A stretch of DNA of 64,000 nt from Dyella_D sp052115385 (lineage in GTDB: Bacteria > Pseudomonadota > Gammaproteobacteria > Xanthomonadales > Rhodanobacteraceae), in NCBI RefSeq assembly GCF_052115385.1, contig NZ_JBFRGP010000004.1, forward strand, positions 310,001 through 374,000. The letters are read 5' to 3'. The translations under genes and the position numbers were made by a program. The number at the start of each line of letters is the position of its first letter. Position 1 is the stretch's first letter. Below the pieces are notes generated by a model. That model had not been told where the DNA came from. It worked only from the letters and a program-made list of their open reading frames with translations, and did not search any database. Below are positions 41,075 through 52,277 of this stretch, piece after piece.

Positions 41075-41815
41075 TCACCAACCCATGTAATGCCCGCCAT
41101 TGATCGCCAGGTTGGTGCCGGTGATCCACGCCGCTTCCTCGCCGGTGAGGAAGGCCACCGCATGGGCGATCTCCTCCGGCTTGCCCAGGCGGCCGACCGG
41201 GATCTGCGCCACGATCTTTTCGCGCACTTCCTCCGGCACCGCCATCACCATGTCGGTGGCGACGTAGCCCGGCGACACGGTGTTCACCGTGATGCCGAAC
41301 TTGGCGTTCTCCTGCGCCAGCGAAATGCTGAAGCCGTGCATGCCGGCCTTGGCCGCGGCGTAGTTGGCCTGGCCGTACTGGCCCTTCTGGCCGTTGATCG
41401 AGCTGATCTGCACGATGCGGCCCCACTTGCGCCCGCGCATGCCGTCGATCACCGGGCGGGTGACGTTGAAGCAGGCGTTGAGGTTGGTGTTCACCACGTC
41501 CATCCACTGCTCGTAGCTCATCTTGTGGAAGGTGGTGTCGCGGGTGATGCCGGCGTTGTTGACCAGGATCTCGACCGGGCCGGCCTGGGCCTCGATCTCG
41601 CGCACCATCGCGGCGCAGGAGGCGGGGTCGGACACGTCGCCCTGCGCCATGACGACGTCGATGCCGTCCTGTTTCATCGCGGCGCGCCACGCGTCAGCCT
41701 TGGCCGGGTCGCGATAATTGGTGGCGACGCGATGGCCCTGGCGGGCCAGATACCGAACGATGGCGGTGCCGATGCCGCCCGTGCCACCCGTGACCAATGC
41801 CGTGCGCTGCGTCAT
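41075..41815 (-). CDS. phbB: Acetoacetyl-CoA reductase (short-chain dehydrogenase)
   Basis: 246 residues. TALVTGGTGGIGTAIVRYLA (NADPH motif), NNAGITRDTTFHKM, and the active site IVQISSINGQKGQYGQANYAAAKAGMHGFSISLAQE with Ser, Tyr and Lys of the YxxxK triad. GITRDTTFHKM and GQKGQFGQ-type sequences are shared by PhaB/PhbB enzymes, which reduce acetoacetyl-CoA to (R)-3-hydroxybutyryl-CoA for polyhydroxyalkanoate. The synthase and thiolase genes are not in the window; a FabG-like role cannot be excluded. Confidence 0.9.
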   Translation of the reverse strand: MTQRTALVTGGTGGIGTAIVRYLARQGHRVATNYRDPAKADAWRAAMKQDGIDVVMAQGDVSDPASCAAMVREIEAQAGPVEILVNNAGITRDTTFHKMSYEQWMDVVNTNLNACFNVTRPVIDGMRGRKWGRIVQISSINGQKGQYGQANYAAAKAGMHGFSISLAQENAKFGITVNTVSPGYVATDMVMAVPEEVREKIVAQIPVGRLGKPEEIAHAVAFLTGEEAAWITGTNLAINGGHYMGW

Positions 41816-41977
41816 GCCGTTGTCTCCATAGATGCGCGAAGAGTGCTGTGGAACCCGATCCTGCGTTGCCGCGCCATGTTGCTGGGGGAACATGGCAATT
41901 CGTCGATGCAGCAGCCGCTGCGTTGCGTCGCGGCGGCTCGGTCTTTATAGCGGTTTATGCCGCCGGAAGTCAGCGCC

Positions 41978-42844
41978 TCACGAGGCCGATCGTTCGCTGC
42001 AGTGCGGCAAACGCGCGGGATCGAAATACGCGAGCGCTTGGGACAGCAAGGCCTCGGGATGGTTCGCGGCGAACTCGTGCGGCAGCTCGAGAAAACGCAG
42101 GGCGCGTCGCAGTGCCGGCAGCGGATCGCGCGGGTCCACCGGATGCGCATTTTCGGACTTCGAGAGCTTGCGTCCTTCCGCATCCACCGCCAGCGGCAGA
42201 TGCAGATAGGTCGGCGTCGCCAGGCCCAGGCAGCGTTGCAGCCAGATCTGGCGCGGCGTGGAATCCAGCAGGTCGTTGCCGCGCACCACGGCGGTCACGC
42301 CCTGCCAGGCATCGTCGACCACGCAGGCGAGCTGGTAGGCGTAGAAGCCTTCCACCCGCTTGATCACGAAATCGCCAGCGGCCTCGCGCAGGTTCTGCCG
42401 CTGCGCACCCTGCAGGCCGTCGTCGAAGGCGAGCTCCACGTCAGGCACGCGCAAGCGCCAGGCCGGCGCGCGGGACGGCTCGGGCGCTGCCACGCAGTGG
42501 CCGTCGCGATGCATGCCGCCGGCCGCGGCCAGCTCGGCGCGGCTGCACCAGCAGGGAAACACCTGGTCCTGCCCGCGCAGCTGCTGGAACGCCGCTTCAT
42601 AAGCGTCAAGCCGCTGTGACTGGAACAGCGCCGGCTCGTCGGCGACCAGGCCGAACGCGGGCAGGGCGGCGAGGATGTCGCGCGCCGAGCCGGGCACCTC
42701 GCGCGGCGGATCGATGTCCTCCATCCGCAGCAGCCAGCGGCCCCCGGCGTGTCGCGCGCACAGCCAGCTGGCCAGGGCGGCGACGAGGGAACCGAAATGG
42801 AGTTGGCCGGTCGGAGAGGGGGCGAAGCGTCCGCGATAGCTCAT
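41978..42844 (-). CDS. gluQ: Glutamyl-Q tRNA(Asp) synthetase
   Basis: 288 residues, lacking the C-terminal anticodon-binding domain of full GluRS. RGRFAPSPTGQLHFGSLVAALASW is the HIGH-type site, RLSKSENA-like AEGRKLSKSENAHP the KMSKS site, and CWCSRAE with further Cys residues the zinc region. Attaches glutamate to queuosine in tRNA(Asp). Start MSYRGRFAPSP. Divergent from htpX with 113 bp between. Confidence 0.95.
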   Translation of the reverse strand: MSYRGRFAPSPTGQLHFGSLVAALASWLCARHAGGRWLLRMEDIDPPREVPGSARDILAALPAFGLVADEPALFQSQRLDAYEAAFQQLRGQDQVFPCWCSRAELAAAGGMHRDGHCVAAPEPSRAPAWRLRVPDVELAFDDGLQGAQRQNLREAAGDFVIKRVEGFYAYQLACVVDDAWQGVTAVVRGNDLLDSTPRQIWLQRCLGLATPTYLHLPLAVDAEGRKLSKSENAHPVDPRDPLPALRRALRFLELPHEFAANHPEALLSQALAYFDPARLPHCSERSAS

Positions 42845-42876
42845 GGACGCATTGTAAGGGCGAGCGCAGGCGCACT

Positions 42877-42904
42877 CTTGAAACCCGCACGCATCGCCAC
42901 GATT
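42877..42904 (+). promoter_or_regulatory. Sigma-32-type heat-shock promoter of htpX
   Basis: CTTGAAA (42877-42883) matches the sigma-32 -35 exactly; after 13 bases CCACGATT (42897-42904) resembles the -10 CCCCATNT at five of seven fixed positions. It lies 53 bp upstream of the htpX ATG. Confidence 0.6.
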
Positions 42905-42957
42905 ACTTACGGGCGGCACCGCCGCATTCCCTTTTCATGACTGCCCGAGAGACAGCC

Positions 42958-43848
42958 ATGCGTCGCATTGCTCTGTTCCTGCTTACCAATATCGCCGTCC
43001 TGTTCCTGCTCAGCATCGTGTGCCGGCTGCTCGGCATCGATCAGTGGGCCGCCTCCCGCGGCCTCGGCGGCATGACCGGGCTGCTGGTCTATGCCGCGGT
43101 GTTCGGCATGGGCGGCGCCTTTATTTCGCTGGCCATGTCTAAGTGGATGGCCAAGATGTCCACCGGCGCCCGGGTGATCGAGCAGCCGCAGAATGAGGGC
43201 GAGCGCTGGCTGGTCGACACCGTGCGTCGCCATGCCCAGAACGCCGGCATCGGCATGCCGGAGGTGGCGATCTACGACGCGCCGGAAATGAACGCCTTCG
43301 CCACCGGTATGACCAAAAACAGCTCGCTGGTGGCGGTCAGCAGCGGCCTGTTGCAGCAGATGGACCGCGAGCAGGTCTCGGCCGTACTGGCGCATGAGAT
43401 CGGCCACGTGGCCAACGGCGACATGGTCACCCTGACCCTGGTCCAGGGCGTGCTCAATACGCTGGTGATCCTGGCCGCCCGCCTGGTCGGCCGCGCGGTG
43501 GACAGCTGGATGTCCGGCGGGCGCGAGCGCGAAGGCGGTGGCGGCATCGGCTATTTCGTGTCGGTGATGGTGCTGCAGCTGGTGTTCGGCCTGTTCGCCT
43601 CGATGATCGTGATGGCCTTTTCGCGCTGGCGTGAGTTCCGCGCCGACGCGGCCGGCGCCAAGCTGGCCGGCCGCGGCGCCATGATCTCGGCCCTGCAGCG
43701 CCTGCAGGCCAATCACGGCGAGAGCACGCTGCCGCAGACCATCGCCGCGTTCGGCATCTCCGGCCACCTGGCTTCGGGCTTCCAGCGCCTGTTCATGAGC
43801 CATCCGCCGCTGGACGAGCGCATCGCGGCGCTGCAGCAGCAGGCCTAG
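42958..43848 (+). CDS. htpX: Membrane zinc metalloprotease HtpX
   Basis: 296 residues. Two N-terminal membrane segments, the zinc motif HEIGHVANGD (HExxH), a third hydrophobic region, and the downstream Glu in SRWREFRADAAGAKLAG. HtpX degrades misfolded membrane proteins with FtsH. GAGAGA precedes the ATG at 42958; another ATG lies seven codons upstream. The upstream sigma-32-like promoter and the adjacent htpG gene fit a heat-shock locus. Confidence 0.96.
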   Translation: MRRIALFLLTNIAVLFLLSIVCRLLGIDQWAASRGLGGMTGLLVYAAVFGMGGAFISLAMSKWMAKMSTGARVIEQPQNEGERWLVDTVRRHAQNAGIGMPEVAIYDAPEMNAFATGMTKNSSLVAVSSGLLQQMDREQVSAVLAHEIGHVANGDMVTLTLVQGVLNTLVILAARLVGRAVDSWMSGGREREGGGGIGYFVSVMVLQLVFGLFASMIVMAFSRWREFRADAAGAKLAGRGAMISALQRLQANHGESTLPQTIAAFGISGHLASGFQRLFMSHPPLDERIAALQQQA

Positions 43849-43864
43849 TACGAGAGATTCCTGG

Positions 43865-43895
43865 GGAGGCGGGCGCCACGCGCCCGCCTCCCTTG
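43865..43895 (+). terminator. Terminator after htpX
   Basis: GGAGGCGGGCGC/GCGCCCGCCTCC stem followed by CTTGTTATTGTTT, moderately T-rich; partial read-through into htpG is possible. Confidence 0.7.
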
Positions 43896-43932
43896 TTATT
43901 GTTTGCCTTCATCCACGCCGACAACAGCGTCC

Positions 43933-45795
43933 ATGACTACCGAAACCCGCAAATTCGAAGCCGAAGTCGCCCAGGTCCTGCATCTGGTGACCCACTCGCT
44001 GTACTCGCACAAGGAAATCTTCCTGCGCGAGCTGATCTCCAACGCCTCCGACGCCTGCGACAAGCTGCGCTTCGAATCCATCGCCCAGCCGGAACTGCTG
44101 GCCGGCGACGGCGAGCTGCGCATCGACGTGAGCTGGGATCCGGCGGCCCGCACGGTCACCGTGCGCGACAACGGCGTAGGCATGAGCCTGGACGAAGTGG
44201 TGGCCAATATCGGCACCATCGCCAGCTCCGGCACGCGGCGTTTCCTGGAGGCGATGAGCACCGAGCAGAAGACCGACACGCGCCTGATCGGCCAGTTCGG
44301 CGTCGGTTTCTATTCCGCCTTCGTGGTCGCCGACCGCGTCACCGTGCTGACCCGCCGCGCCGGCGCGGCCGCCGGCGAGGGCGTGAAGTGGGACAGCGAC
44401 GGCAAGGGCGAATACTCGCTGGAGCAGCTGGAACTGGCCGAGCGCGGCACCACGGTGGTCCTGCACCTGAAGGCCGACGAGGACGAGTTCCTGCAGCCGT
44501 GGACGCTGAAGTCGCTGATCACCCGCTATTCCGATCACGTCGCCTTCCCGATCCGCATGCCGCTGGAACAGGACGGCAAGCCGGGCGAGGAATGGGAAAC
44601 CATCAACGCCGCCTCGGCGCTGTGGACCAAGCCCAAGTCGGAGATCAGCGACGAGGACTACCAGAGCTTCTACAAGGCGCTCGGGCACGACTTCAACGAT
44701 GCGCTGGCCTGGACCCACAACCGCGTCGAAGGCAGCCAGAGCTTCACCACCTTGCTGTACCTGCCGGCGCAGCCGCCGTTCGAGCTGATGATGGGCGGGC
44801 GCGACGAGCGCAAGGGGCTGAAGCTGTACATCAAGCGCGTCTTCATCATGGACGCCGCTGAAGAGCTGCTGCCGAACTACCTGCGCTTCGTGCGTGGCGT
44901 GGTCGATGCGGACGACCTGCCGCTCAACGTCAGCCGCGAAATCCTGCAGCAGAACCGCCAGCTCGAGCGCATCAAGAGCGCCTGCGTGAAGCGCGTGCTC
45001 GATCTGCTGGAAAAGCTGGCGCGCGACGAGCCCGAGAAGTTCGCGACCTTCTACAAGGCCTTCGGCAACACGCTGAAGGAAGGCATCGTCGAGGACCACG
45101 CCAACCGCGAGCGCATCGCCAAGCTGCTGCGCTTCGCTTCGACCAAGGGCGACGGCGCGGCGCAGACCGTCGCGCTGGACGACTACATCGGCCGCATGGC
45201 GCCGGGCCAGGACATCGTCTGGTACATCACCGCCGACAGCCACACTGCGGCCCTGGGCAGTCCGCAGCTCGAAGCGTTCAAGGCCAAGGGCATCGAAGTG
45301 CTGTTGATGTCCGACCGCATCGACGAATGGATGCTCGGCAGCCTCAACGAATACGCCGGCAAGAAGCTGCAGAACGTGGCCAAGGGCGAGCTGCCGCTGG
45401 ACGAGGCCGACCAGCAGCGCCAGCAGGAAGCCAGCAAGGCGGCCGAGCCGCTGCTGCACAAGCTGAAGGAACTGCTGGGCGAGCGGGTGAAGGACGTGCG
45501 CGTGTCGGCGCGCCTCACCGATTCGCCGTCGTGCCTGGCGCTGGCCGATTTCGAGATGGCCCCGCATCTGGCGCGCCTGCTGCGCGAAGCCGGGCACGAC
45601 GCGCCGGAGAGCAAGCCGACGCTGGAGATCAATCCGCGCCACGCGCTGCTGCAGCGGGTCGAGGCGGAAGGCGACGAGGGCAAGGCGCGCGACCTGGCCA
45701 ATCTGCTGCTGGAGCAGGCGGAGATCACCGCCGGCGCGCAGCTGCCGGACCCGGCCGGGTTCGTGCAGCGCATGAATCGCGTGTTGCTCGGCTGA
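43933..45795 (+). CDS. htpG: Chaperone HtpG (Hsp90)
   Basis: 620 residues, full length. N-terminal ATPase domain with ELISNASDACDKLRFE, DNGVGMSLDEVVANIGTIASSGT and GQFGVGFYSAFVVAD; middle domain with SREILQQNRQLERIK; C-terminal dimerisation region. Acts in the cytoplasm as an ATP-driven chaperone with DnaK. Directly downstream of htpX behind a hairpin; no sigma-32 -35 is visible in the short gap. Confidence 0.97.
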   Translation: MTTETRKFEAEVAQVLHLVTHSLYSHKEIFLRELISNASDACDKLRFESIAQPELLAGDGELRIDVSWDPAARTVTVRDNGVGMSLDEVVANIGTIASSGTRRFLEAMSTEQKTDTRLIGQFGVGFYSAFVVADRVTVLTRRAGAAAGEGVKWDSDGKGEYSLEQLELAERGTTVVLHLKADEDEFLQPWTLKSLITRYSDHVAFPIRMPLEQDGKPGEEWETINAASALWTKPKSEISDEDYQSFYKALGHDFNDALAWTHNRVEGSQSFTTLLYLPAQPPFELMMGGRDERKGLKLYIKRVFIMDAAEELLPNYLRFVRGVVDADDLPLNVSREILQQNRQLERIKSACVKRVLDLLEKLARDEPEKFATFYKAFGNTLKEGIVEDHANRERIAKLLRFASTKGDGAAQTVALDDYIGRMAPGQDIVWYITADSHTAALGSPQLEAFKAKGIEVLLMSDRIDEWMLGSLNEYAGKKLQNVAKGELPLDEADQQRQQEASKAAEPLLHKLKELLGERVKDVRVSARLTDSPSCLALADFEMAPHLARLLREAGHDAPESKPTLEINPRHALLQRVEAEGDEGKARDLANLLLEQAEITAGAQLPDPAGFVQRMNRVLLG

Positions 45796-45813
45796 GCGAG
45801 CCATCCGTTGCTG

Positions 45814-45850
45814 CAAAAAAAAGCCCGCCGGAGACGGCGGGCTTTTTCGT
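45814..45850. terminator. Bidirectional terminator after htpG
   Basis: AAAAAAGCCCGCCG...CGGCGGGCTTTTT, stem of eight GC-rich pairs with A and T tracts on either side. Confidence 0.95.
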
Positions 45851-45867
45851 GGCTTCGGCGCTGGTGC

Positions 45868-46431
45868 TCAGCGCCCTCGGCCAGCCGGTGCGGCGCCGGG
45901 CGAAGACGCGGGTGAGTTCATCGCCGGCATCGAGTTCATCGACGGCATGCTGCGCTCGGCGCCGTTCGGAAAGCCGAACGAAGCTCGCTCGCCATTGAAC
46001 CGCGGGGACTGCAAGCGGCGCGGGAAATCGTCATTGGCCAGCATCAGCCGGCGCCCGTCGAGGTTCACCCAATGCCAGCGGCCGATCGGCACCGGCTGGG
46101 CGGACAGGTAGGCGAAGCCGGCGTCGTACTTGCCGTCATCGCGCGGCGAAGCCTTCAGCGCCACGTTGATGATGCATTGGCTGCTGATCGGCTTGCCCTT
46201 CCAGTGCGCGGGGCCGGAGACCATTTCGTCCAGGTTGGTGCGCAGCAGCCGTTCCATGACCGGCGGCAGCTGCATGGCCGGCGAGGCGCTGGTGATCTTG
46301 CCCGCGGCATCGACGTTGACCAGGACGGGCAGGGTTCTCAGCGGAAAATCGCTGAGCGATTCGGTGGCCATCGCCGCCTGGGACGCGACGAGCGACATGC
46401 CCAGTAACGCGAGGAAACGCAAACGCTTCAT
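45868..46431 (-). CDS. Exported protein of unknown function
   Basis: 187 residues. Signal peptide (LALLGMSLVASQAAMA). The middle part (LPVLVNVDAAGKITSASPAMQLPPVMERLLRTNLDEMVSG) recalls the strand-loop of TonB C-terminal domains, but no TonB-type C-terminus follows. The last 40 residues are low in complexity with SMPSMNSMPAMNSP. Convergent with htpG. Not assigned to a family. Confidence 0.65.
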   Translation of the reverse strand: MKRLRFLALLGMSLVASQAAMATESLSDFPLRTLPVLVNVDAAGKITSASPAMQLPPVMERLLRTNLDEMVSGPAHWKGKPISSQCIINVALKASPRDDGKYDAGFAYLSAQPVPIGRWHWVNLDGRRLMLANDDFPRRLQSPRFNGERASFGFPNGAERSMPSMNSMPAMNSPASSPGAAPAGRGR

Positions 46432-46548
46432 GGTGGGCTCCTTGGATGGAGGGTGGGACCTCCGGACCGCAGCTGCGGCCTCCTCCCGCGGCGGACTCTG
46501 ATCCCGCCCCTGGCCGGTGTCAACGCGCTGGTGTCAACGGGCCGGGGG

Positions 46549-47706
46549 TCAACGTGGCAGCGCTGCGGCCAGCCGGGCGATCCGCTGCGCCTCGATGCCG
46601 ATCTCGCGCAGCTGGCCGGTGGGCGAGGGGCTTTGGCCGCAGAAGAACAAACCCGCATGGCGCGGTCCGGACCCGGCCGCCTGGCCGGTGGTGCGCGGCT
46701 GGCCGCGCGTATCCAGCGCCTCCGGTACATCCGGCAGCAGCGCGCGCAGGTCGGAGCGGAAGCCGGTGGCGAGGATCACCGCGTGGAAGGCTTCGGTCAG
46801 CGCTTTGCCGCCAGTGGCCGGCGACGGCTCGAACGCCACGCCGTCCGCGGTAAAACGCTCGATGCCTCCGCGCACCTTGATCCGCCCGGCACGGATCGCC
46901 GCCACCGTGCCGATATCGAGCAGGGGAATCTTGCGGTCCTCGGCGATCATCCGGCGCGGCCCCTTGGGCGCCTTGGTCAGGCCGAGGCGCTCGATGGAAC
47001 CGACCGCGAGCCGGATCGCCGGTGCATTCAGCGCATCGGCCAGGCGCGGCGGCAGGCTGGCCTGGCCGATGGCCCAGGTCAGGATCGGCAGGCCGAGCAG
47101 TTCGCGCGGCAGGATGCACACCGGGCTGCGCACGGCCAGGGTGGTGTCGACACCTGCTTCGGCCAGGTCCAGCGCGATCTCGCCGCCGGAATTGCCGAAG
47201 CCGACCACCAGCACGCGCTGGCCGGCGTAAGGCGCCGGGTTGCGGTAGGCGCTGCTGTGGATCACCTCGCCGCCGTATTCGGTTTGTCCCGGCCACGCGG
47301 GAACATGCGGGAAATCCGCCCAGCCGGTGGCGATCACCAGCACCGGCGCCGTCCATGCGCGCGTCGCGGTCTCCACGCGCCAGCCGTCGTCGGCCCGCCG
47401 GATCGTGCGCGCGGCGCTGCCGAACACCGGCCGCAGCTCGAAGTGCGCCGCATAGCTTTCCAGGTAGGCCACCACCTGTGCACGCGATGGATAGCGCGGA
47501 TAGTCGCGCGGCATCGGCAACCCCGGCAGGCCGGAGTGGCCGCGGTCGGTGTGCAGATGCAGGCGGTCGTAGTGGCGGCGCCACACCGCGCCGACGGTCG
47601 CCGCTTTCTCCAGCACGGTGGTGTGCAGGCCGTGCTGGCCGAGCATGGCGGCGCAGGCCAGGCCGGCGGGGCCGGCGCCGATCACCAGGGCGTCCGTGTC
47701 GCTCAT
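46549..47706 (-). CDS. Flavin-containing monooxygenase (YUCCA/FMO-like)
   Basis: 385 residues. FAD motif ALVIGAGPAGLACAAMLGQHG, the second Rossmann motif VLVVGFGNSGGEIALDLAEAG for NADPH, and the linker PRYPSRAQVVAYLESYAAHF. ATGFRSDLRALLPDV is the C-terminal ATG motif. These resemble plant YUCCA enzymes and bacterial FMOs that oxygenate amines or indole-pyruvate; the FMO signature FxGxxxH is replaced here by VPAWPGQTEYGGEVIHSS. Substrate unknown; lone gene. Confidence 0.87.
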   Translation of the reverse strand: MSDTDALVIGAGPAGLACAAMLGQHGLHTTVLEKAATVGAVWRRHYDRLHLHTDRGHSGLPGLPMPRDYPRYPSRAQVVAYLESYAAHFELRPVFGSAARTIRRADDGWRVETATRAWTAPVLVIATGWADFPHVPAWPGQTEYGGEVIHSSAYRNPAPYAGQRVLVVGFGNSGGEIALDLAEAGVDTTLAVRSPVCILPRELLGLPILTWAIGQASLPPRLADALNAPAIRLAVGSIERLGLTKAPKGPRRMIAEDRKIPLLDIGTVAAIRAGRIKVRGGIERFTADGVAFEPSPATGGKALTEAFHAVILATGFRSDLRALLPDVPEALDTRGQPRTTGQAAGSGPRHAGLFFCGQSPSPTGQLREIGIEAQRIARLAAALPR

Positions 47707-47835
47707 CGGTGCATGCCTTCGTCGGGTGGCGGTGCTCGATTATGGACATATCCACTTCGCCTTCGCGCCGGGCGGGCGAAGGTCGTAGCGAAGCTGCGAA
47801 ACTAGCCGCTTGCCGCCTCCACCCCTCCGGTGCCG

Positions 47836-48738
47836 ATGACCGCCCTGATCCTGCTGTTCGCCTGTCTCCTGCTCGGCCTGCTGGTGCAGCGCTATGCGCG
47901 GCCGCCGGCGGGCACCGTGCAGGGCATCAACTGGTGGGTGATCAACATCGCGCTGCCGGCGCTGGTGCTGCAGCTGGTGCCGAAGGTGCAGCCGGATGCG
48001 CAGCTGTGGTTTCCGGTGGCCACCATGTGGATCACCTTCTTCGGCGCCTGGGCGCTGTTCGCGCTGCTGGGACGCTGGCTGGGCTGGTCGCGCGGGCGCA
48101 TCGGCGCGCTGACCCTGGTCTGCGGCCTGGGCAATACCTCGTTCATGGGCTACCCGATGATGCAGGCCTTGCATGGTTCGCAAGGCCTGACCCTGGCCGT
48201 GGTGGCCGACCAGCTCGGCTGTTTTCCGCTGCTGGCCTCGGCCGGGGTGGTGGTGGCCAATCTGTATGGCGGCGGCTCGACGGATGCGCGCGCGATCCTG
48301 CGCCGCATCCTGACCTTTCCGGCCTTTGTCGCCCTGGTGGTCGGCGGCATCGCCGGCGCCTGCGGCGGCTGGCCAACGGTGGTCGATGGTGTGCTGGGGG
48401 CGGTCGGCAACACGCTGACGCCGCTGGCGCTGTTCTCGGTCGGCCTGCAGTTCACTTTCCGGCTCGGCGAGCGGCAGGCCGGCCCGCTGGCGCTGGGCCT
48501 GGCCTGGAAGCTGGCGCTGGCGCCCTTGCTCAGCCTGGCGCTGGGCGTGGCCGCGGGGGTGGGCGGCCTGGTGCTGACCGTGGGCGTGCTGCAGGCGGCG
48601 ATGGCGCCGATGATCTCGGCGGCGATCCTGGCCGACGAACACGGGCTGGAGCCTTCGCTCGCCAACACCGTGCTGGGTGCGGGCATCGTGCTTTCGCTGG
48701 CGACCGTGCCCTTGGCGAACCTGCTGCTCGGCGGATAA
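47836..48738 (+). CDS. AEC-family transporter
   Basis: 300 residues in about ten membrane segments, in two inverted halves (VQGINWWVINIALPALVLQLVPK, LVCGLGNTSFMGYPMM and GAVGNTLTPLALFSVGLQF). The Auxin Efflux Carrier family exports or imports organic anions such as malate. ATG 47836 preferred over GTG 47830. The last base overlaps hslR's possible ATG (TAATG), suggesting coupling. Confidence 0.85.
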   Translation: MTALILLFACLLLGLLVQRYARPPAGTVQGINWWVINIALPALVLQLVPKVQPDAQLWFPVATMWITFFGAWALFALLGRWLGWSRGRIGALTLVCGLGNTSFMGYPMMQALHGSQGLTLAVVADQLGCFPLLASAGVVVANLYGGGSTDARAILRRILTFPAFVALVVGGIAGACGGWPTVVDGVLGAVGNTLTPLALFSVGLQFTFRLGERQAGPLALGLAWKLALAPLLSLALGVAAGVGGLVLTVGVLQAAMAPMISAAILADEHGLEPSLANTVLGAGIVLSLATVPLANLLLGG

Positions 48739-48746
48739 TGGCCGGC

Positions 48747-49139
48747 ATGACCGCATCGAATGAACTGACCGCCGTGCGCGCGGACGTATGGCTCTGGGCT
48801 GCACGCTTCTTCAAGACCCGGGCGCTGGCCAAGCACGCCATCGACGGCGGCAAGGTCGACGTCAACGACGCCGGCTGCAAGCCGGCCAAGACCCTGCATG
48901 GCGGCGACCGCCTGCGCATCACCCGCGGCGAGGAACGGCTGGAGGTGGAAGTGCTGGCGCTGAGCGAACGGCGTGGCCCGGCGCCGGCAGCGCAGGCGCT
49001 GTATCGCGAGACTGAGGCCAGCCTTGCGGCACGCGAAGCCGCGCGCGAACAGCGCCGCCTGGTGGGTACCGTCGGCCCCTTGCGGCGCCCGGACAAGCAG
49101 GAACGTCGGGAATTGCGACGCTTAAAGGATTCCCTGTGA
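48747..49139 (+). CDS. hslR: Heat-shock protein 15 (S4-domain RNA-binding protein)
   Basis: About 130 residues. RADVWLWAARFFKTRALAKHAIDGGKVDVNDAGCKPAKTLHGGDRLRI is the S4 RNA-binding domain, and the basic C-terminal tail (RRPDKQERRELRRLK) is typical. Hsp15 rescues stalled 50S subunits carrying peptidyl-tRNA after heat shock. ATG 48747 starts MTASNEL; ATG 48738 overlapping the AEC stop adds three residues and cannot be excluded. Confidence 0.92.
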   Translation: MTASNELTAVRADVWLWAARFFKTRALAKHAIDGGKVDVNDAGCKPAKTLHGGDRLRITRGEERLEVEVLALSERRGPAPAAQALYRETEASLAAREAAREQRRLVGTVGPLRRPDKQERRELRRLKDSL

Positions 49140-49249
49140 GCAGCGCATCGCAGTTTGTTCGGCGCTTCTGAGCGAGCATTCGCATCGGCTGCGGCGCGGC
49201 GCGATGGCGTGTTCCGCCCCGGCAGCCAGCGGAAAAGGGGCCGCTCATC

Positions 49250-49801
49250 ATGTCTGGAATCGGATTCTTCAAGCGCCTGCTCGGTGCCGCGGCACACGAG
49301 CCGGCTGAGCCCGTGCGGCTGCAGGCGCCGGAAGGCGCACGCGTACTGATGGTGGACGACTCGCCGACCCTGCTGGCGGTGCTCGGCCGGCAGCTCACCC
49401 AGGAAGGCTATGCCACGCTCAGGGCACTCGACGGCGAAAGCGCGCTGGACGTGGCGCGCGCCGAGCAGCCGGCGCTGATCTTCCTGGACATCGTGCTGCC
49501 GGGCATCAACGGCTTTGCCGTGCTGCGCGCACTGCGCCACGACCCGCTGACCCGCGACGTGCCGATCGTGATGATCAGCGGCAACCCGCAGGCCACCGAA
49601 CAGTTCTACGTGCAGCGCTTCGGCGCCGACGATTTCCTCAGGAAGCCGTTCGGCCGGCGCGAGGTGCAGGTGTGCGTCGACCGCCTGGTGCGCCTTGGGC
49701 GGCTGCCGGCGCGGGCGCCGGAGCCGGTGGAAGTGCCGTCGGCGCAGCCGGAATTGCCGTGCGAGGAATTGCCGGCGGGCCTGTCCGGCCTGGCCGTATA
49801 A
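49250..49801 (+). CDS. Single-domain response regulator (receiver) protein
   Basis: 183 residues. The receiver domain starts after a 30-residue N-terminal extension: VLMVDDSPTLLAVLGRQL (acidic pair), FLDIVLPGINGFAVLRAL (phospho-Asp), VMISGNPQ (Thr/Ser switch position), LRKPFGRREV (Lys). No output domain; the last ~45 residues are a Pro/Glu-rich tail. PilH/CheY-like proteins of this kind act by protein contact. Its histidine kinase is not adjacent. Confidence 0.88.
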   Translation: MSGIGFFKRLLGAAAHEPAEPVRLQAPEGARVLMVDDSPTLLAVLGRQLTQEGYATLRALDGESALDVARAEQPALIFLDIVLPGINGFAVLRALRHDPLTRDVPIVMISGNPQATEQFYVQRFGADDFLRKPFGRREVQVCVDRLVRLGRLPARAPEPVEVPSAQPELPCEELPAGLSGLAV

Positions 49802-49811
49802 CGACGTGGCG

Positions 49812-49901
49812 TAGGTTGGGGTGAGCCGCAGGCGAACCCCAACATGATCACGTTCGACCCTGGCGTGTTGTTGGGGTTCGCCTGCGGCTCACCCCAACCT
49901 A
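49812..49901. repeat. Paired palindromic repeat, copy D
   Basis: Units at 49812-49843 and 49870-49901, inverted, 26 bp apart; identical in core to copies B and C. Located 10 bp after the receiver gene. Confidence 0.93.
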
Positions 49902-49933
49902 CATCGGGTCTGCGTCGGAGGTCTGGTCCAAAC

Positions 49934-49972
49934 AAAAGCGCCGCAGCGTAATCACGTTGCGGCGCTTTGTTG
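49934..49972. terminator. Bidirectional terminator after katG
   Basis: AAAGCGCCGCA pairs with TGCGGCGCTTT; A-run and TTGTTGTT tails flank it. Serves katG on the leftward strand. Confidence 0.88.
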
Positions 49973-49996
49973 TTACGGCCTTTCAGGCTGCGAGCA

Positions 49997-52198
<2,202 letters not shown>

Positions 52199-52248
52199 GG
52201 GAGATTCCTTCTAGTCGGAGTGGCTGGCGTCGGCTGGCTTGCCATCTG

Positions 52249-52277
52249 AATCTACGCAGATAGGTCTCTTAGGTGAA
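52249..52277 (-). promoter_or_regulatory. katG promoter
   Basis: On the leftward strand TTCACC (52277-52272), 17-base spacer, TAGATT (52254-52249). The OxyR-like site ends immediately upstream of the -35. Confidence 0.6.

Noticed and set aside
43909..45816. Long open frame opposite htpG
   Set aside because: Same reason: htpG is certain and the antisense frame has no recognisable domain.
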